Source: Chitinophaga polysaccharea | Lineage (GTDB): Bacteria > Bacteroidota > Bacteroidia > Chitinophagales > Chitinophagaceae | Assembly (NCBI RefSeq): GCF_007829335.1 | Contig: NZ_VIWO01000001.1 | Coordinates: 1,426,001-1,490,000, forward strand | Reading direction: 5' to 3' | Length of the DNA stretch: 64,000 bases | Shown: positions 17,228 to 25,811 of the stretch, in pieces | How the letters are laid out: every line of letters starts with the position of its first letter | Numbering within the stretch: position 1 is the first letter of the stretch | The notes under the pieces: generated by a model | Databases searched by the model: none | Told to the model about the DNA's origin: nothing | What the model saw: the letters and a program-made list of their open reading frames with translations, nothing else | Position numbers and translations under genes: made by a program

Positions 17228-17680
17228 TCAACTTCTCAGTTTATCCAGTAATTCACTGAGGAGAATGGCTTCTTCTTTCGTGATTTTCTTTGTCAGCTCT
17301 TTGTGGCTCTTATCCATTAAGGGATCCAGCTCCTTTAATAAGTCCAGGCCCTTTTCTGTTACTTCAATTTCCACTTTCCGGCGATTGCTATCGCATTGCT
17401 TGCGGGTCAACAGGCCTTTCTGGCGCAGCTTCTCTACCAATCTTGTCGCATTGCTCATCCGGTCCATCATACGTTCCTGTATATCCAGCAAATTCAATGG
17501 CCTGGGATGGCTTCCGCGAAGGATTCTTAATACATTAAACTGCTGAGGGGATAAGTCAAACTGCTTCAATATATGAGATGTGGCTACTTCCAGCCAGCTG
17601 CCCGTGAATATGATATTCAGCATAGCATGTTGGTATTCATCCTTGAATTTTGTTTGTTTCAGTTCTTCCTCCAGTTTCAT
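17228..17680 (-). CDS. MarR-family transcriptional regulator
   Basis: 150 residues. The winged-helix core is visible: FDLSPQQFNVLRIL, RMMDRMSNATRLVEKLRQKG (recognition helix), and the wing LLTRKQCDSNRRKVEIEVT. MarR proteins are dimeric repressors released by small aromatic ligands or by thiol oxidation. There is one Cys in the wing (KQCDSN), a possible redox sensor though not a proven one. The promoter overlaps an operator-like palindrome, which points to autorepression; the next genes are doxX and yceI. Confidence 0.9.
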   Translation of the reverse strand: MKLEEELKQTKFKDEYQHAMLNIIFTGSWLEVATSHILKQFDLSPQQFNVLRILRGSHPRPLNLLDIQERMMDRMSNATRLVEKLRQKGLLTRKQCDSNRRKVEIEVTEKGLDLLKELDPLMDKSHKELTKKITKEEAILLSELLDKLRS

Positions 17681-17690
17681 AATTACATTT

Positions 17691-17740
17691 ACAACTGTTG
17701 TTTATACAACAAAGGTAGGTGTATTTTTTATTTCTCCAAA
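17691..17740 (-). promoter_or_regulatory. marR promoter with overlapping operator
   Basis: On the minus strand: a -33 box TTTG (17740-17737), 19 bp, then a -7 box TACCTTTG (17717-17710), a complete Bacteroidota promoter. The expected start lies near 17703, inside the palindrome TTGTTTATACAA (17698-17709), and next to a second small palindrome ACAACTGTTGT (17691-17701). A bound dimer would block initiation. Confidence 0.7.
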
Positions 17741-17762
17741 TTTTTTAACAAAGTATCCTATA

Positions 17763-17799
17763 AAATAAGCAGGAAGACCTCAGGTCTTCCTGCTTATTT
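17763..17799. terminator. Strong hairpin terminator between SDR and marR genes
   Basis: A perfect 17-bp stem: the arm at 17763-17779 pairs with 17783-17799 around a 3-base loop. It overlaps the stop codon of the SDR gene (17798-17800) and is flanked by A/T runs, so it should end the SDR transcript before the marR promoter. Confidence 0.85.
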
Positions 17800-18538
17800 A
17801 GCTATTCAAACCGCCGTCTATCGTGAGCGCAGATCCATTAATATAACTGCTTTCCGGACCGGCCAGGAAGCTCACCAGGTCAGCCACATCCTCAGCCTTT
17901 CCATAATGCCCCAATGCAATGTGCTGGCGCTGGAAATCGGCATGCGGACCGTCTGCTGGGTTCATATCGGTATCTACAGGACCCGGCTGCACCAGGTTAG
18001 TGGTAATACCACGGGCGCCCAGGTCGCGGGCCAGCCCTTTATTGAAGGAGATCAATGCCGATTTGCTCATGCTGTACAGCGTACCGTGCGGACCTACTAC
18101 CCGGTCGGCCATACAGCTGCCAATGGTAATAATCCGGCTACCCGCACTCATGTACGGTAAGGCGGCCTGCGTACCTACAAATACGGCACGGGTATTCACC
18201 CCCATTACATGTTCATAGTCGTCCAGGGTGTATTCGGTAAATGCTTTCATGACGGCAGTACCGGCATTATTAACAAGTATATCGATACGGCCATGTTGCG
18301 CCACGGTTTCATTAACAGATGCAATCACTGCGGCAGGGTCGGCGCTGTCGGCCGCCAGGGCACTTGCCTTTTCTCCTTTGGCAGTTAATTCAGCTACCAA
18401 TGCGGCAGCAGCTGCCGCTCCCTTTACATAGGTGAAAACAACTGTGGCGCCTTCTGCGGCTAAACGCTTAACAATGGCGGCACCCATACCACGACTTCCT
18501 CCTGTAACCAGCGCTATTTTATTTTCCAGACGTTTCAT
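17798..18538 (-). CDS. Short-chain dehydrogenase/reductase (classical SDR)
   Basis: 246 residues, the usual length. The cofactor motif TGGSRGMG is at about 13-20; VNNAG at about 88-92; the catalytic Tyr and Lys lie in LYSMSKSAL; the C-terminal NGSALTIDGG is typical of FabG-like 3-oxoacyl/sugar-alcohol reductases. The substrate cannot be named; NADP preference is suggested by the basic residue following the glycine motif. A -7 box TAGCTTTG lies 20 bp upstream on the minus strand. It is monocistronic, closed by a terminator at its stop codon. Confidence 0.9.
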   Translation of the reverse strand: MKRLENKIALVTGGSRGMGAAIVKRLAAEGATVVFTYVKGAAAAAALVAELTAKGEKASALAADSADPAAVIASVNETVAQHGRIDILVNNAGTAVMKAFTEYTLDDYEHVMGVNTRAVFVGTQAALPYMSAGSRIITIGSCMADRVVGPHGTLYSMSKSALISFNKGLARDLGARGITTNLVQPGPVDTDMNPADGPHADFQRQHIALGHYGKAEDVADLVSFLAGPESSYINGSALTIDGGLNS

Positions 18539-18557
18539 AAAAAATATTTTATGACAG

Positions 18558-18565
18558 CAAAGCTA
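18558..18565 (-). promoter_or_regulatory. -7 box of the SDR gene
   Basis: CAAAGCTA on the plus strand reads TAGCTTTG on the minus strand, an exact TAnnTTTG, 20 bp before the SDR start. No clear -33 TTTG was found. Confidence 0.5.
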
Positions 18566-18622
18566 GCCTGGTCGCCCGGTGTAAAGAAGAGGGGTATTAA
18601 TTGTTAACTACTAACCTCTATG

Positions 18623-19144
18623 TTAGTTTTGTGCCTGCAGGTATCTTTCCCGGAGTATTTGCAGGTGATGCAGCTGGTGCCCAACGGTGGTAAATCCCAA
18701 TGCAAGTACCGACATCTCCGTTTCCCAGCTCATGCCGGTTTGCTTCAGCACCTCATCGGAAAAGCTCTTGAACAGCGCAATGCTGGCCATACGCACGGCC
18801 TTTAATTCCTCCAGTACCTCCGCAACACTACGATGATTGGTGGCCGCATGTGCTGCATATTCATCCTGGTCCATGCTGGGTGGCACCTGCTTGTCGCCCC
18901 GTGCAAACATCAACGCCCGGAAAGTGAATACGCGTTCTGTATCGGTAATATGTTGCAATACTTCTTTTACGGTCCATTTGCCTGGTCCATAGGCATAGTT
19001 GCCCAGAGGTTCCAACTGGGCTGCATCGAGGGCCTCCAAGTCTTTTAACGCCTGGTCCAGCGCGGTGTTAAGGTCTGTATCCGGCACCAGGGAAATATAC
19101 CGGGTATAATAACCAGGATCAGGGGAGATGGCATCTTTTTTCAT
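18623..19144 (-). CDS. DinB-family protein (intact)
   Basis: 173 residues, the normal size of a DinB_2 four-helix bundle. GPGKWTVKEVLQHITDTERVF carries the first metal His; FTTVGHQLHHLQILRERYL near the C-terminus carries the others, giving the three-His metal site of the superfamily. Members include thiol transferases (bacillithiol or mycothiol-type) and uncharacterised stress proteins. The same family is represented by a truncated remnant at 10612-10818. Confidence 0.88.
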   Translation of the reverse strand: MKKDAISPDPGYYTRYISLVPDTDLNTALDQALKDLEALDAAQLEPLGNYAYGPGKWTVKEVLQHITDTERVFTFRALMFARGDKQVPPSMDQDEYAAHAATNHRSVAEVLEELKAVRMASIALFKSFSDEVLKQTGMSWETEMSVLALGFTTVGHQLHHLQILRERYLQAQN

Positions 19145-19200
19145 TAGTGGTATTTTATTGGGTCAAGATACAAACAATTTTTACAGCCACCCTTCACACT

Positions 19201-19254
19201 GGATAGTTATGTAATGTTATTATTATATTTAATATATTTGTGTATAACATATCC
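19201..19254 (+). promoter_or_regulatory. Inverted repeat enclosing a -7 box before the rhamnosidase gene
   Basis: TATATTTG at 19233-19240 fits TAnnTTTG. It lies between imperfect inverted arms GGATAGTTAT (19201-19210) and ATAACATATCC (19244-19254). The spacing would let a dimeric repressor or a hairpin cover the start region. The match has a two-base gap, so chance is possible. Confidence 0.35.
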
Positions 19255-19284
19255 TGACTACCGATTACCTACAAGTACCCTACT

Positions 19285-21504
19285 ATGAAATATTTGCTAT
19301 TATGGGCATTAATAGGGCTTTCCGTTACTACGCACGCACAAACGCCGGAAGCAGCCAATACTACGCCCTGGCAATGGGATGCCAGCTGGATCAGTCCCGT
19401 TACCAACACCCCCTACGTCTACGGCGTATATCTTTTCCGTAAACAGTTTTCACTACTGAATTATTCAGGTCCTTTTATTATTCATTTGTCGGCCGACAAT
19501 TACTACCGCCTGTATGTAAATGGGCGTTTCGCTGGCATGGGGCCTGCCCGGTCCGACCTGGCCAATTGGTATTATGAAACGGTGGATATCAGCCCTTACC
19601 TGAAATATGGCGACAACAGCCTGGCGATAGAAGTTGTCAACTATGGTCCGGCCAGGCCACTGGGACAATTTACGAAGGGTACCGCCCTATTGGTGCAGGG
19701 GCATCGTTCCCGGGAAGCCGCCATTATCAACACAGGCACTACTCCGTGGCGGGTAACGGAAGATGAAGCCTTTAACTTGCTGCCGGTGAAGCCCGGCGCC
19801 CGCTTCTATGGTGCGTTCCCGGGCGATAGCATCGTGGCACAATATCATCCCTGGGGATGGGAGCAAACAGCGTATAAAGATAGTAGTTGGGAAAAAGCAG
19901 TCAGCGTGGCCGCCCCGGTACGGCAAGGCAGCAGCGCAGGAAACGGGCGCCTGCTTACTCCCAGGCCCCTGGGGCCTCTCTCCCAGGAGCGGCAGAGCTT
20001 TTCCCGGTTGGTATCGCAACAAGGAACAACCGCGGACGACAGCTTTTTAAAAGGTACCGGCGCACTAACAATACCGGCTAAACGAAAAGTTGCTTTACTC
20101 CTGGATGTAGGGCAACCCACTACCGGTTTCCCAGAAATGTTGATCAGTGGTGGACTCGATGCTACAATCCATATAACCTATAAAGCGATAACGGATGGCA
20201 ATGCAACGGTAAGGGATATAGTCCGCCCTGATGGTGGAAACCGGCGCCGGATCAGCGCTTCCGGGTACCGTAGTTTTCGCTACGTGCAGCTGGATATTGA
20301 AACCGGCAAAGCTCCGCTCATCCTGCACGATTACTTTAACGTATATACGCAGTATGGCTTATCCGATAAATCTGCTTTTGCTGCCAACACTATGGCAGAC
20401 TCGCTGTGGAACAGCTGCAAGCGTATGACATTGCTGGGAGCGCAGGACAACCTCTATAACGATCCCTTCCAGGAACAATTACAATACATCCAAGATGCAC
20501 AAATACAGGGGTTGGCACTGGCATTTTTTTCCGGAGATCATCAGCCGTGGAGAAACGCCTTGCTGCAAACAGACCAGTCGCGCATTCCGGAAGGCCTGGT
20601 ACGTGCCCGGTATCCGTCAGACGACCGCCAGGTAACGGTAACGGCAGCTCTCTCCTGGATAGGCGCTATACAAGACTACCTTTTATACAAATCAGATAAG
20701 GCGCTGGCCAGACAGGTATACCCCGGTATTAAGAGCATCCTCGACTGGGTAGACCGCTACCCCGATGCCAATACCGGCCTGCCGGGTTATATGCCTTATA
20801 AAGACAGCCTGCCGCTTTGTCCGCTGACAGCACAATACCTGTATGCATTAAGACAAGCAGCGCTCATTGCCGGCTACTGTGATAAGCCGGGCGACTCCCT
20901 CTCCTGGTCCCGCAATGCCGACAAGCTCCGGGAAGTACTATACCAGCAATGCTATGATGCCGATAAAGGATGGTATGCAGAAACACCCGGGGGGAAAAGC
21001 TACTCCCGCTATACCAACGCCCTGCTCGTGCTGGCACAGGCCGTACCGCCAAGGCAGGTAAAGAGCATAATGCAACGTTTATTAAAAGAAGCGCCGTCGC
21101 CACAGGAATCCTGGCGGGAGAAATACTATATTTTTAAAGCGATGCAGGAAACGGGTGTTACCACTACCTTCCCGGCAGAGCTGCAGGCGTTGTTGCCGCT
21201 ACAGGAGCAGCAATACCAGTCGGCCTGTGCAGTCACCAATATCTTCCTGCTGGGGATTATGGCGGGGATACAGTCAACCAGCTATGGTTGTAAAACCGTA
21301 TTAATAGCGCCAGATCCTGGCGAGTCAACCTATGTAAAAGCTACCCTGGCGCATCCGGATGGCGGCTTGCTGGAGGTGGACCTGGCATTTAAGAATAATC
21401 GTGTAACCGGTAACGTTAAGCTGCCTTTCGGGATTACAGGAAAGTTCCGTTGGAAAAACAAAGAAATTACCCTGCATGGAGGCCCCCAGGAAATTAGCTT
21501 ATAA
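19285..21504 (+). CDS. Alpha-L-rhamnosidase-like glycosidase (GH78 type)
   Basis: 739 residues. A signal peptide (residues 1-18, ending THA) precedes a beta-sandwich with LSADNYYRLYVNGRFAGMGPA, typical of the N-terminal lectin-like domain of GH78. The (alpha/alpha)6 catalytic region begins near 370 with NDPFQEQLQYIQDAQIQGLA, where acidic residues occupy the position of the general acid of rhamnosidases. The C-terminal sandwich appears shortened. GH78 enzymes remove terminal alpha-L-rhamnose with inversion, but the Bacteroidota family is diverse and this protein could act on another sugar. It stands alone between its promoter and a terminator, 1 kb before a SusC/SusD pair. Confidence 0.8.
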   Translation: MKYLLLWALIGLSVTTHAQTPEAANTTPWQWDASWISPVTNTPYVYGVYLFRKQFSLLNYSGPFIIHLSADNYYRLYVNGRFAGMGPARSDLANWYYETVDISPYLKYGDNSLAIEVVNYGPARPLGQFTKGTALLVQGHRSREAAIINTGTTPWRVTEDEAFNLLPVKPGARFYGAFPGDSIVAQYHPWGWEQTAYKDSSWEKAVSVAAPVRQGSSAGNGRLLTPRPLGPLSQERQSFSRLVSQQGTTADDSFLKGTGALTIPAKRKVALLLDVGQPTTGFPEMLISGGLDATIHITYKAITDGNATVRDIVRPDGGNRRRISASGYRSFRYVQLDIETGKAPLILHDYFNVYTQYGLSDKSAFAANTMADSLWNSCKRMTLLGAQDNLYNDPFQEQLQYIQDAQIQGLALAFFSGDHQPWRNALLQTDQSRIPEGLVRARYPSDDRQVTVTAALSWIGAIQDYLLYKSDKALARQVYPGIKSILDWVDRYPDANTGLPGYMPYKDSLPLCPLTAQYLYALRQAALIAGYCDKPGDSLSWSRNADKLREVLYQQCYDADKGWYAETPGGKSYSRYTNALLVLAQAVPPRQVKSIMQRLLKEAPSPQESWREKYYIFKAMQETGVTTTFPAELQALLPLQEQQYQSACAVTNIFLLGIMAGIQSTSYGCKTVLIAPDPGESTYVKATLAHPDGGLLEVDLAFKNNRVTGNVKLPFGITGKFRWKNKEITLHGGPQEISL

Positions 21505-21515
21505 CAGGGGAGTAT

Positions 21516-21556
21516 AAAACAGGAGGGCGGTGGATCTACCACCGCCCTCCTGTTTT
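21516..21556. terminator. Intrinsic terminator between convergent genes
   Basis: An 18-bp perfect stem (21516-21533 with 21539-21556) around ATCTA, flanked by A4 and T5. It serves the rhamnosidase-like gene and probably also the convergent TMEM220-like gene. Confidence 0.9.
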
Positions 21557-21573
21557 TATAAAGAGATATTTTC

Positions 21574-21960
21574 TCAGGCCCGGCCAGTCTTCATTTTCCG
21601 CTTGCCGTAAAAGTAATTCATCAACAATGCGCCAATGCAGATGAACAGACCGAAAAATTCACGGGTTTCTTCTATCCATGGTTTGGTGGCCTTCATTGTT
21701 TCAGCCAGGTTTTCTGCATTGTGTTTGGTAAACCAGTCCTCCACACCATTCTGATCAAAGAATTTATAGGTAGCATATAACAGGTATACCAATATCCCCG
21801 CTATATACCATTTGGGATAAAAACGTTGGCGGGCTGCCAGCCAGCAAAACACGGCGGAGTATAAATAGATAGGCATCCATACGTATGGATCGGGATCGTT
21901 GTACTGTAAGCCGGCAAAGAGGACGAACATCAGGGAAAGGAAGATATTCAATGCTTTCAT
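21574..21960 (-). CDS. TMEM220-like transmembrane protein
   Basis: 128 residues from the ATG at 21960, which opens directly into a membrane helix; an upstream ATG adds 14 residues of no support. The segment LFAGLQYNDPDPYVWMPIYL is the hallmark of the TMEM220 family, followed by two more helices and a last helix near the C-terminus (LFICIGALLMNYFYG). The function is unknown in bacteria and animals. Confidence 0.85.
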   Translation of the reverse strand: MKALNIFLSLMFVLFAGLQYNDPDPYVWMPIYLYSAVFCWLAARQRFYPKWYIAGILVYLLYATYKFFDQNGVEDWFTKHNAENLAETMKATKPWIEETREFFGLFICIGALLMNYFYGKRKMKTGRA

Positions 21961-22556
21961 GACATAAAAATTAGGGCTTAAACATACACAAAAGAATTTC
22001 AAAAGTGTATTTCCTTGTATTATTTTATCTCAACAGTGTGGAATAGTGGAAGAATGACCTGCAAATTTGGCATTTTTAAAGAAAATGTTAAAGTAGCATT
22101 TGTACGGACTGGAATAATGTTATATATTCGAAACCGATAACAGAATTCCACGTGAGAACCAAAATCTGAGCTAGAAAATGTTTGTAACAGTCGTCAAAGT
22201 TTCTCACACCCAGTAGTAAAGTAGTCCATATCACTAAACAATTTTAAACGAAGATTCACATGAAATAACCATCATTTGATCAGCGGTGTTTGTTTTAGTT
22301 AATCAATGCTTAACGGTTATAATTTAACTGTTGAACAGACACTTTATTTCTTATTCTGCTCCATGTAGCGCATCATGCATGGTTGCCGGGTAGTTAATGC
22401 TTTATATACATCTATCATCAATGACCTGTTATTGCTCACGCATAATGGGAAAGGGAGAGGTATGCAAGGTGGTGTCTGGTTAGCAGTAAAAGTATATACA
22501 AGAGGTACTCTTATTTTCTAACCATTTTTTCTTAAACGTTACCCTTAAATCACGTT
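21961..22556 (+). other. Noncoding region upstream of susC (locus 2)
   Basis: About 600 bp without a supported gene. It must hold the promoter of the second SusC/SusD operon, but no clean TTTG-N19-TAnnTTTG pair was found. TAGCATTTG near 22093 is a possible weak -7 box. An 11-bp palindrome CTGTTGAACAG lies at 22328-22338, and AGTAGTAAAGTAGT near 22209 resembles the inverted-repeat arm at 1303. Confidence 0.4.
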
Positions 22557-25500
22557 ATGAAAAAGCATTTTTACCAGGCCCTTGCCGCGCTATGCGGCAT
22601 CCTGTTGCTGCTGGCCGGCGGCAACGTTTACGCACAAACAAAAATCACGGGAAAGGTGACTGACAAGGCATCCGGCAATGCGCTGCCCGGTGTCACCGTT
22701 TTTGTAAAAGGTACTAATCGTGGTACCGCTACAGATCCGGCAGGTACTTTCTCTATCCAGGCCAAATCAGGTGAAACACTCGTTTTCTCTTTCGTAGGAT
22801 ACGATCCGCAGGAAGCCGTAGTAGGCAGCGGACCCATGAATGTACAACTCGGAGAAAAAGTGGGGTCACTGGAAGAAGTGGTAGTAACCGGTTATGCCAG
22901 CCAGAAAAAGAAAGATCTGACAGGCGCCGTTTCTATCGTAAAAGTAGAAAACCTCACCAAACAACCTACCTCGCAGATTGCCAGCCAGCTGCAGGGGCAG
23001 GTATCCGGTGTAACCGTATTGGGCGGTGGTCAGCCAGGCCAGGAACCACAAGTGAAAATCAGGGGTATCAATACCTTTGGTAATAATACGCCACTCTACA
23101 TCATTGATGGAGTACCGGTGTCTAATCTCACCGACGTAAACCCTAATGATGTACAAACTATGCAGGTACTGAAAGATGCAGGCGCTGCCTCTATTTACGG
23201 CGCCCGCGCTGCCAACGGAGTGATCGTAATTACCACCAAAAGAGGTACCGGCAAAGTAAAGGTTTCTTATGATGGCTACTATGGTCGTCAAAAACCACAA
23301 GGCGGTAACGTATGGAACCTCCTCAATCCGCAGGAACAAGCCGACCTGAAATGGATGGCCATTAAAAATTCTCCGGGCAACCCTTTAACAGATGCGCAAT
23401 ATGGTAGCGGCCCTACACCTGTACTGCCTGATTATATTGCACCGGTAGGCCTGAAAGAAGGCGACCCTGCTACCAATCCCAATTTATATTTCGTGAACCC
23501 GAACTATAAATCTGCCGCAGACCTGGCCACCTTTTATCGTATTACCAAAGCCAACAAACAAGGTACTGACTGGTTTCACGAAATATTTAAACCAGCACCT
23601 ATCACCAGCCACAATATCTCCGTGGGCGGTGGCAGCGATATCGGTAACTATTTCTTTTCCTTCTATTACTTCAATCAACAGGGTACACTTACCAATACTT
23701 ATAACAAACGTTACGCCGTACGCGCCAACAGCAACTTCAACGTAACCGATCATATCCGGATAGGCGAAAACCTGGAATATTCCATTATCAACAACCCGCA
23801 GATTGGCACGCTGGTAGAAGGTAGCGGTATCGGTATGGCCTTCCGTGAACTAACCATCATCCCGGTGTATGATATCAAAGGGAATTATGCCGGATCCAGC
23901 GGAAAAGACCTGGGTAACGCCCGTAACCCTGTTGCGATACAGGATCGCTTCGGAAGAACCAAAGCACTCGCCAATCGCTTGCTGGGTAACGTGTATGCAG
24001 AAGCAGACATCCTCAAGAATTTCACGTTGAGAACCAGCTTTGGTGGTGAAATATATTCTTTCGATAACAACAGTTTTACGCTCCCCGAATATGAAAATGC
24101 AGAGAATACAACGGTGAACCAGTATACAGAAACTACCGGCAACGGCTACGACTGGACCTGGACCAACACCCTGACCTTTCATAAGAATTTCAATCAGCAA
24201 CATGATCTGAAAGTGATGATTGGTACTGAAGCGTACGATAATCATTTCCGTACACTGACCGGTACAACCACCGATTATTTCTCCTTCGATCCTGACTTTG
24301 CCAACCTGAGTACCGGTACCGGTACACCTACCAATGGCAGCGGTTTTGGTACTGATGGATTATTTTCACTGTTTGCCCGGGCCGACTACTCCTACAAAGA
24401 TCGTTACCTCATCGGTGCTTTAATTCGCCGCGATGGTTCCAGTCGTTTCGGACCCTCTAACCGCTATGGTAATTTCCCTGCGGTGAGCCTCGCCTGGCGT
24501 ATTTCACAGGAAGAATTCATGAAAAACGTTTCCTGGATTTCCGACCTGAAACTGCGTGGAGGCTACGGTATCATGGGTAACCAGATCAACGTAACGCCCA
24601 GCAACCAGTTTACCGCATATGGCTTCGATAGAACGTCTTCTTTCTATGCCATCAATGGTGCTGCTACTACCAGCAAAGGGTTCATCAAAAGACAACTTGG
24701 TAACCCCAATGCTAAGTGGGAAAGCAATGTCAACGCCAACATTGGTGTAGACGCAACGTTGTTTAAAGGCAAGCTGGAATTTACCGTTGATTACTACACC
24801 AAAGAAGTAAGAGACCTGTTGTATAATCCGGAGCTGGCCGGCGTATACGGCGCGGCCACTACACCATATACCAACGTGGCCAAAATGAGAAACAAAGGAT
24901 GGGACGCCTCCATCACTTCCAATACAGATCTGACCAGGGACCTGAAACTCACCATTACCGGTACTTTAACTACCTATAACAACAAGATCCTGGCTATTTC
25001 TGAATCAGCTCCGTACTTCGACCTGGAAAGCCGCCGTTTCGGTTCTCCGATCATCCGCAATGCTATCGGACAGTCTATCAGCGAATTCTTTGGGTATAAA
25101 ATTATAGGCTTCTGGAACAGCCAGGCAGAAGTAGATGCTGCCAACGCATCTGCTAAAGCTAAGTTCCCGGGTTTGAAAGAATACCAGATCGGCGCAGGCT
25201 TAGGGCGTTTTAAATACGAGGATGTAAATGGCGATGGCAAAGTAGACGCCAGCGACCGTACCTACCTGGGTAACCCCAATCCTAAGTTTACCTATGGTTT
25301 GAATATTGGCTTAACTTACAAACACTGGGATTTCAGTGCCTTCTTCTATGGCGTACAGGGAAATAAAATCTGGAACCAGGTGAAATGGTGGACAGACTTC
25401 TATCCTTCCTTTGTAAGTGCCAAGAGTAAAACAGCGCTGTATGATTCCTGGACGCCTACGCACCAGAATGCAAAGGCGCCTATCCAGGAAGTGGCATCCT

Positions 25501-25781
25501 CTCCCAGCACTTCCGGTGCACCTAACTCTTATTTTGTGGAAAATGGCTCCTACCTGCGCGCTAAAAATATGCAGATCGGATATACCCTGCCCACTTATTT
25601 GCTGCAGAGGGTGGGCATCAGTAAGTTCAGGGTATATGCCCAGGCTGCCAACCTCTTTACTATCACCAAATATTCTGGTATAGATCCCGAAGTAGCTGGA
25701 AATACACAGTCATTCGGATTGGATGAAGGCGCGTATCCTAATCAGCGTCAATACCTGGTAGGTGTAAACGTTACCTTCTGA
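22557..25781 (+). CDS. SusC/RagA-type TonB-dependent transporter (locus 2)
   Basis: 1074 residues. Signal peptide to about residue 26 (GGNVYAQ), carboxypeptidase-D-like domain (about 28-105), plug beginning EEVVVTGYASQKKKDLTGAV with the VKIRGINTFGNNTPLYIIDGVPV segment, then the barrel ending in Phe. There is no STN domain. It imports glycan fragments together with the SusD 30 bp downstream. No dedicated regulator gene adjoins it, unlike the other loci. The nearby rhamnosidase-like enzyme may supply its substrate; this is inferred from position only. Confidence 0.96.
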   Translation: MKKHFYQALAALCGILLLLAGGNVYAQTKITGKVTDKASGNALPGVTVFVKGTNRGTATDPAGTFSIQAKSGETLVFSFVGYDPQEAVVGSGPMNVQLGEKVGSLEEVVVTGYASQKKKDLTGAVSIVKVENLTKQPTSQIASQLQGQVSGVTVLGGGQPGQEPQVKIRGINTFGNNTPLYIIDGVPVSNLTDVNPNDVQTMQVLKDAGAASIYGARAANGVIVITTKRGTGKVKVSYDGYYGRQKPQGGNVWNLLNPQEQADLKWMAIKNSPGNPLTDAQYGSGPTPVLPDYIAPVGLKEGDPATNPNLYFVNPNYKSAADLATFYRITKANKQGTDWFHEIFKPAPITSHNISVGGGSDIGNYFFSFYYFNQQGTLTNTYNKRYAVRANSNFNVTDHIRIGENLEYSIINNPQIGTLVEGSGIGMAFRELTIIPVYDIKGNYAGSSGKDLGNARNPVAIQDRFGRTKALANRLLGNVYAEADILKNFTLRTSFGGEIYSFDNNSFTLPEYENAENTTVNQYTETTGNGYDWTWTNTLTFHKNFNQQHDLKVMIGTEAYDNHFRTLTGTTTDYFSFDPDFANLSTGTGTPTNGSGFGTDGLFSLFARADYSYKDRYLIGALIRRDGSSRFGPSNRYGNFPAVSLAWRISQEEFMKNVSWISDLKLRGGYGIMGNQINVTPSNQFTAYGFDRTSSFYAINGAATTSKGFIKRQLGNPNAKWESNVNANIGVDATLFKGKLEFTVDYYTKEVRDLLYNPELAGVYGAATTPYTNVAKMRNKGWDASITSNTDLTRDLKLTITGTLTTYNNKILAISESAPYFDLESRRFGSPIIRNAIGQSISEFFGYKIIGFWNSQAEVDAANASAKAKFPGLKEYQIGAGLGRFKYEDVNGDGKVDASDRTYLGNPNPKFTYGLNIGLTYKHWDFSAFFYGVQGNKIWNQVKWWTDFYPSFVSAKSKTALYDSWTPTHQNAKAPIQEVASSPSTSGAPNSYFVENGSYLRAKNMQIGYTLPTYLLQRVGISKFRVYAQAANLFTITKYSGIDPEVAGNTQSFGLDEGAYPNQRQYLVGVNVTF

Positions 25782-25811
25782 TCCTTTTGTTGAACTGTAA
25801 AACTGAAACAA

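Noticed and set aside
22205..22222. AGTAGTAAAGTAGT as a copy of the repeat arm at 1303
   Set aside because: Only about nine bases are shared, the motif is low in complexity, and it lacks a paired arm here.
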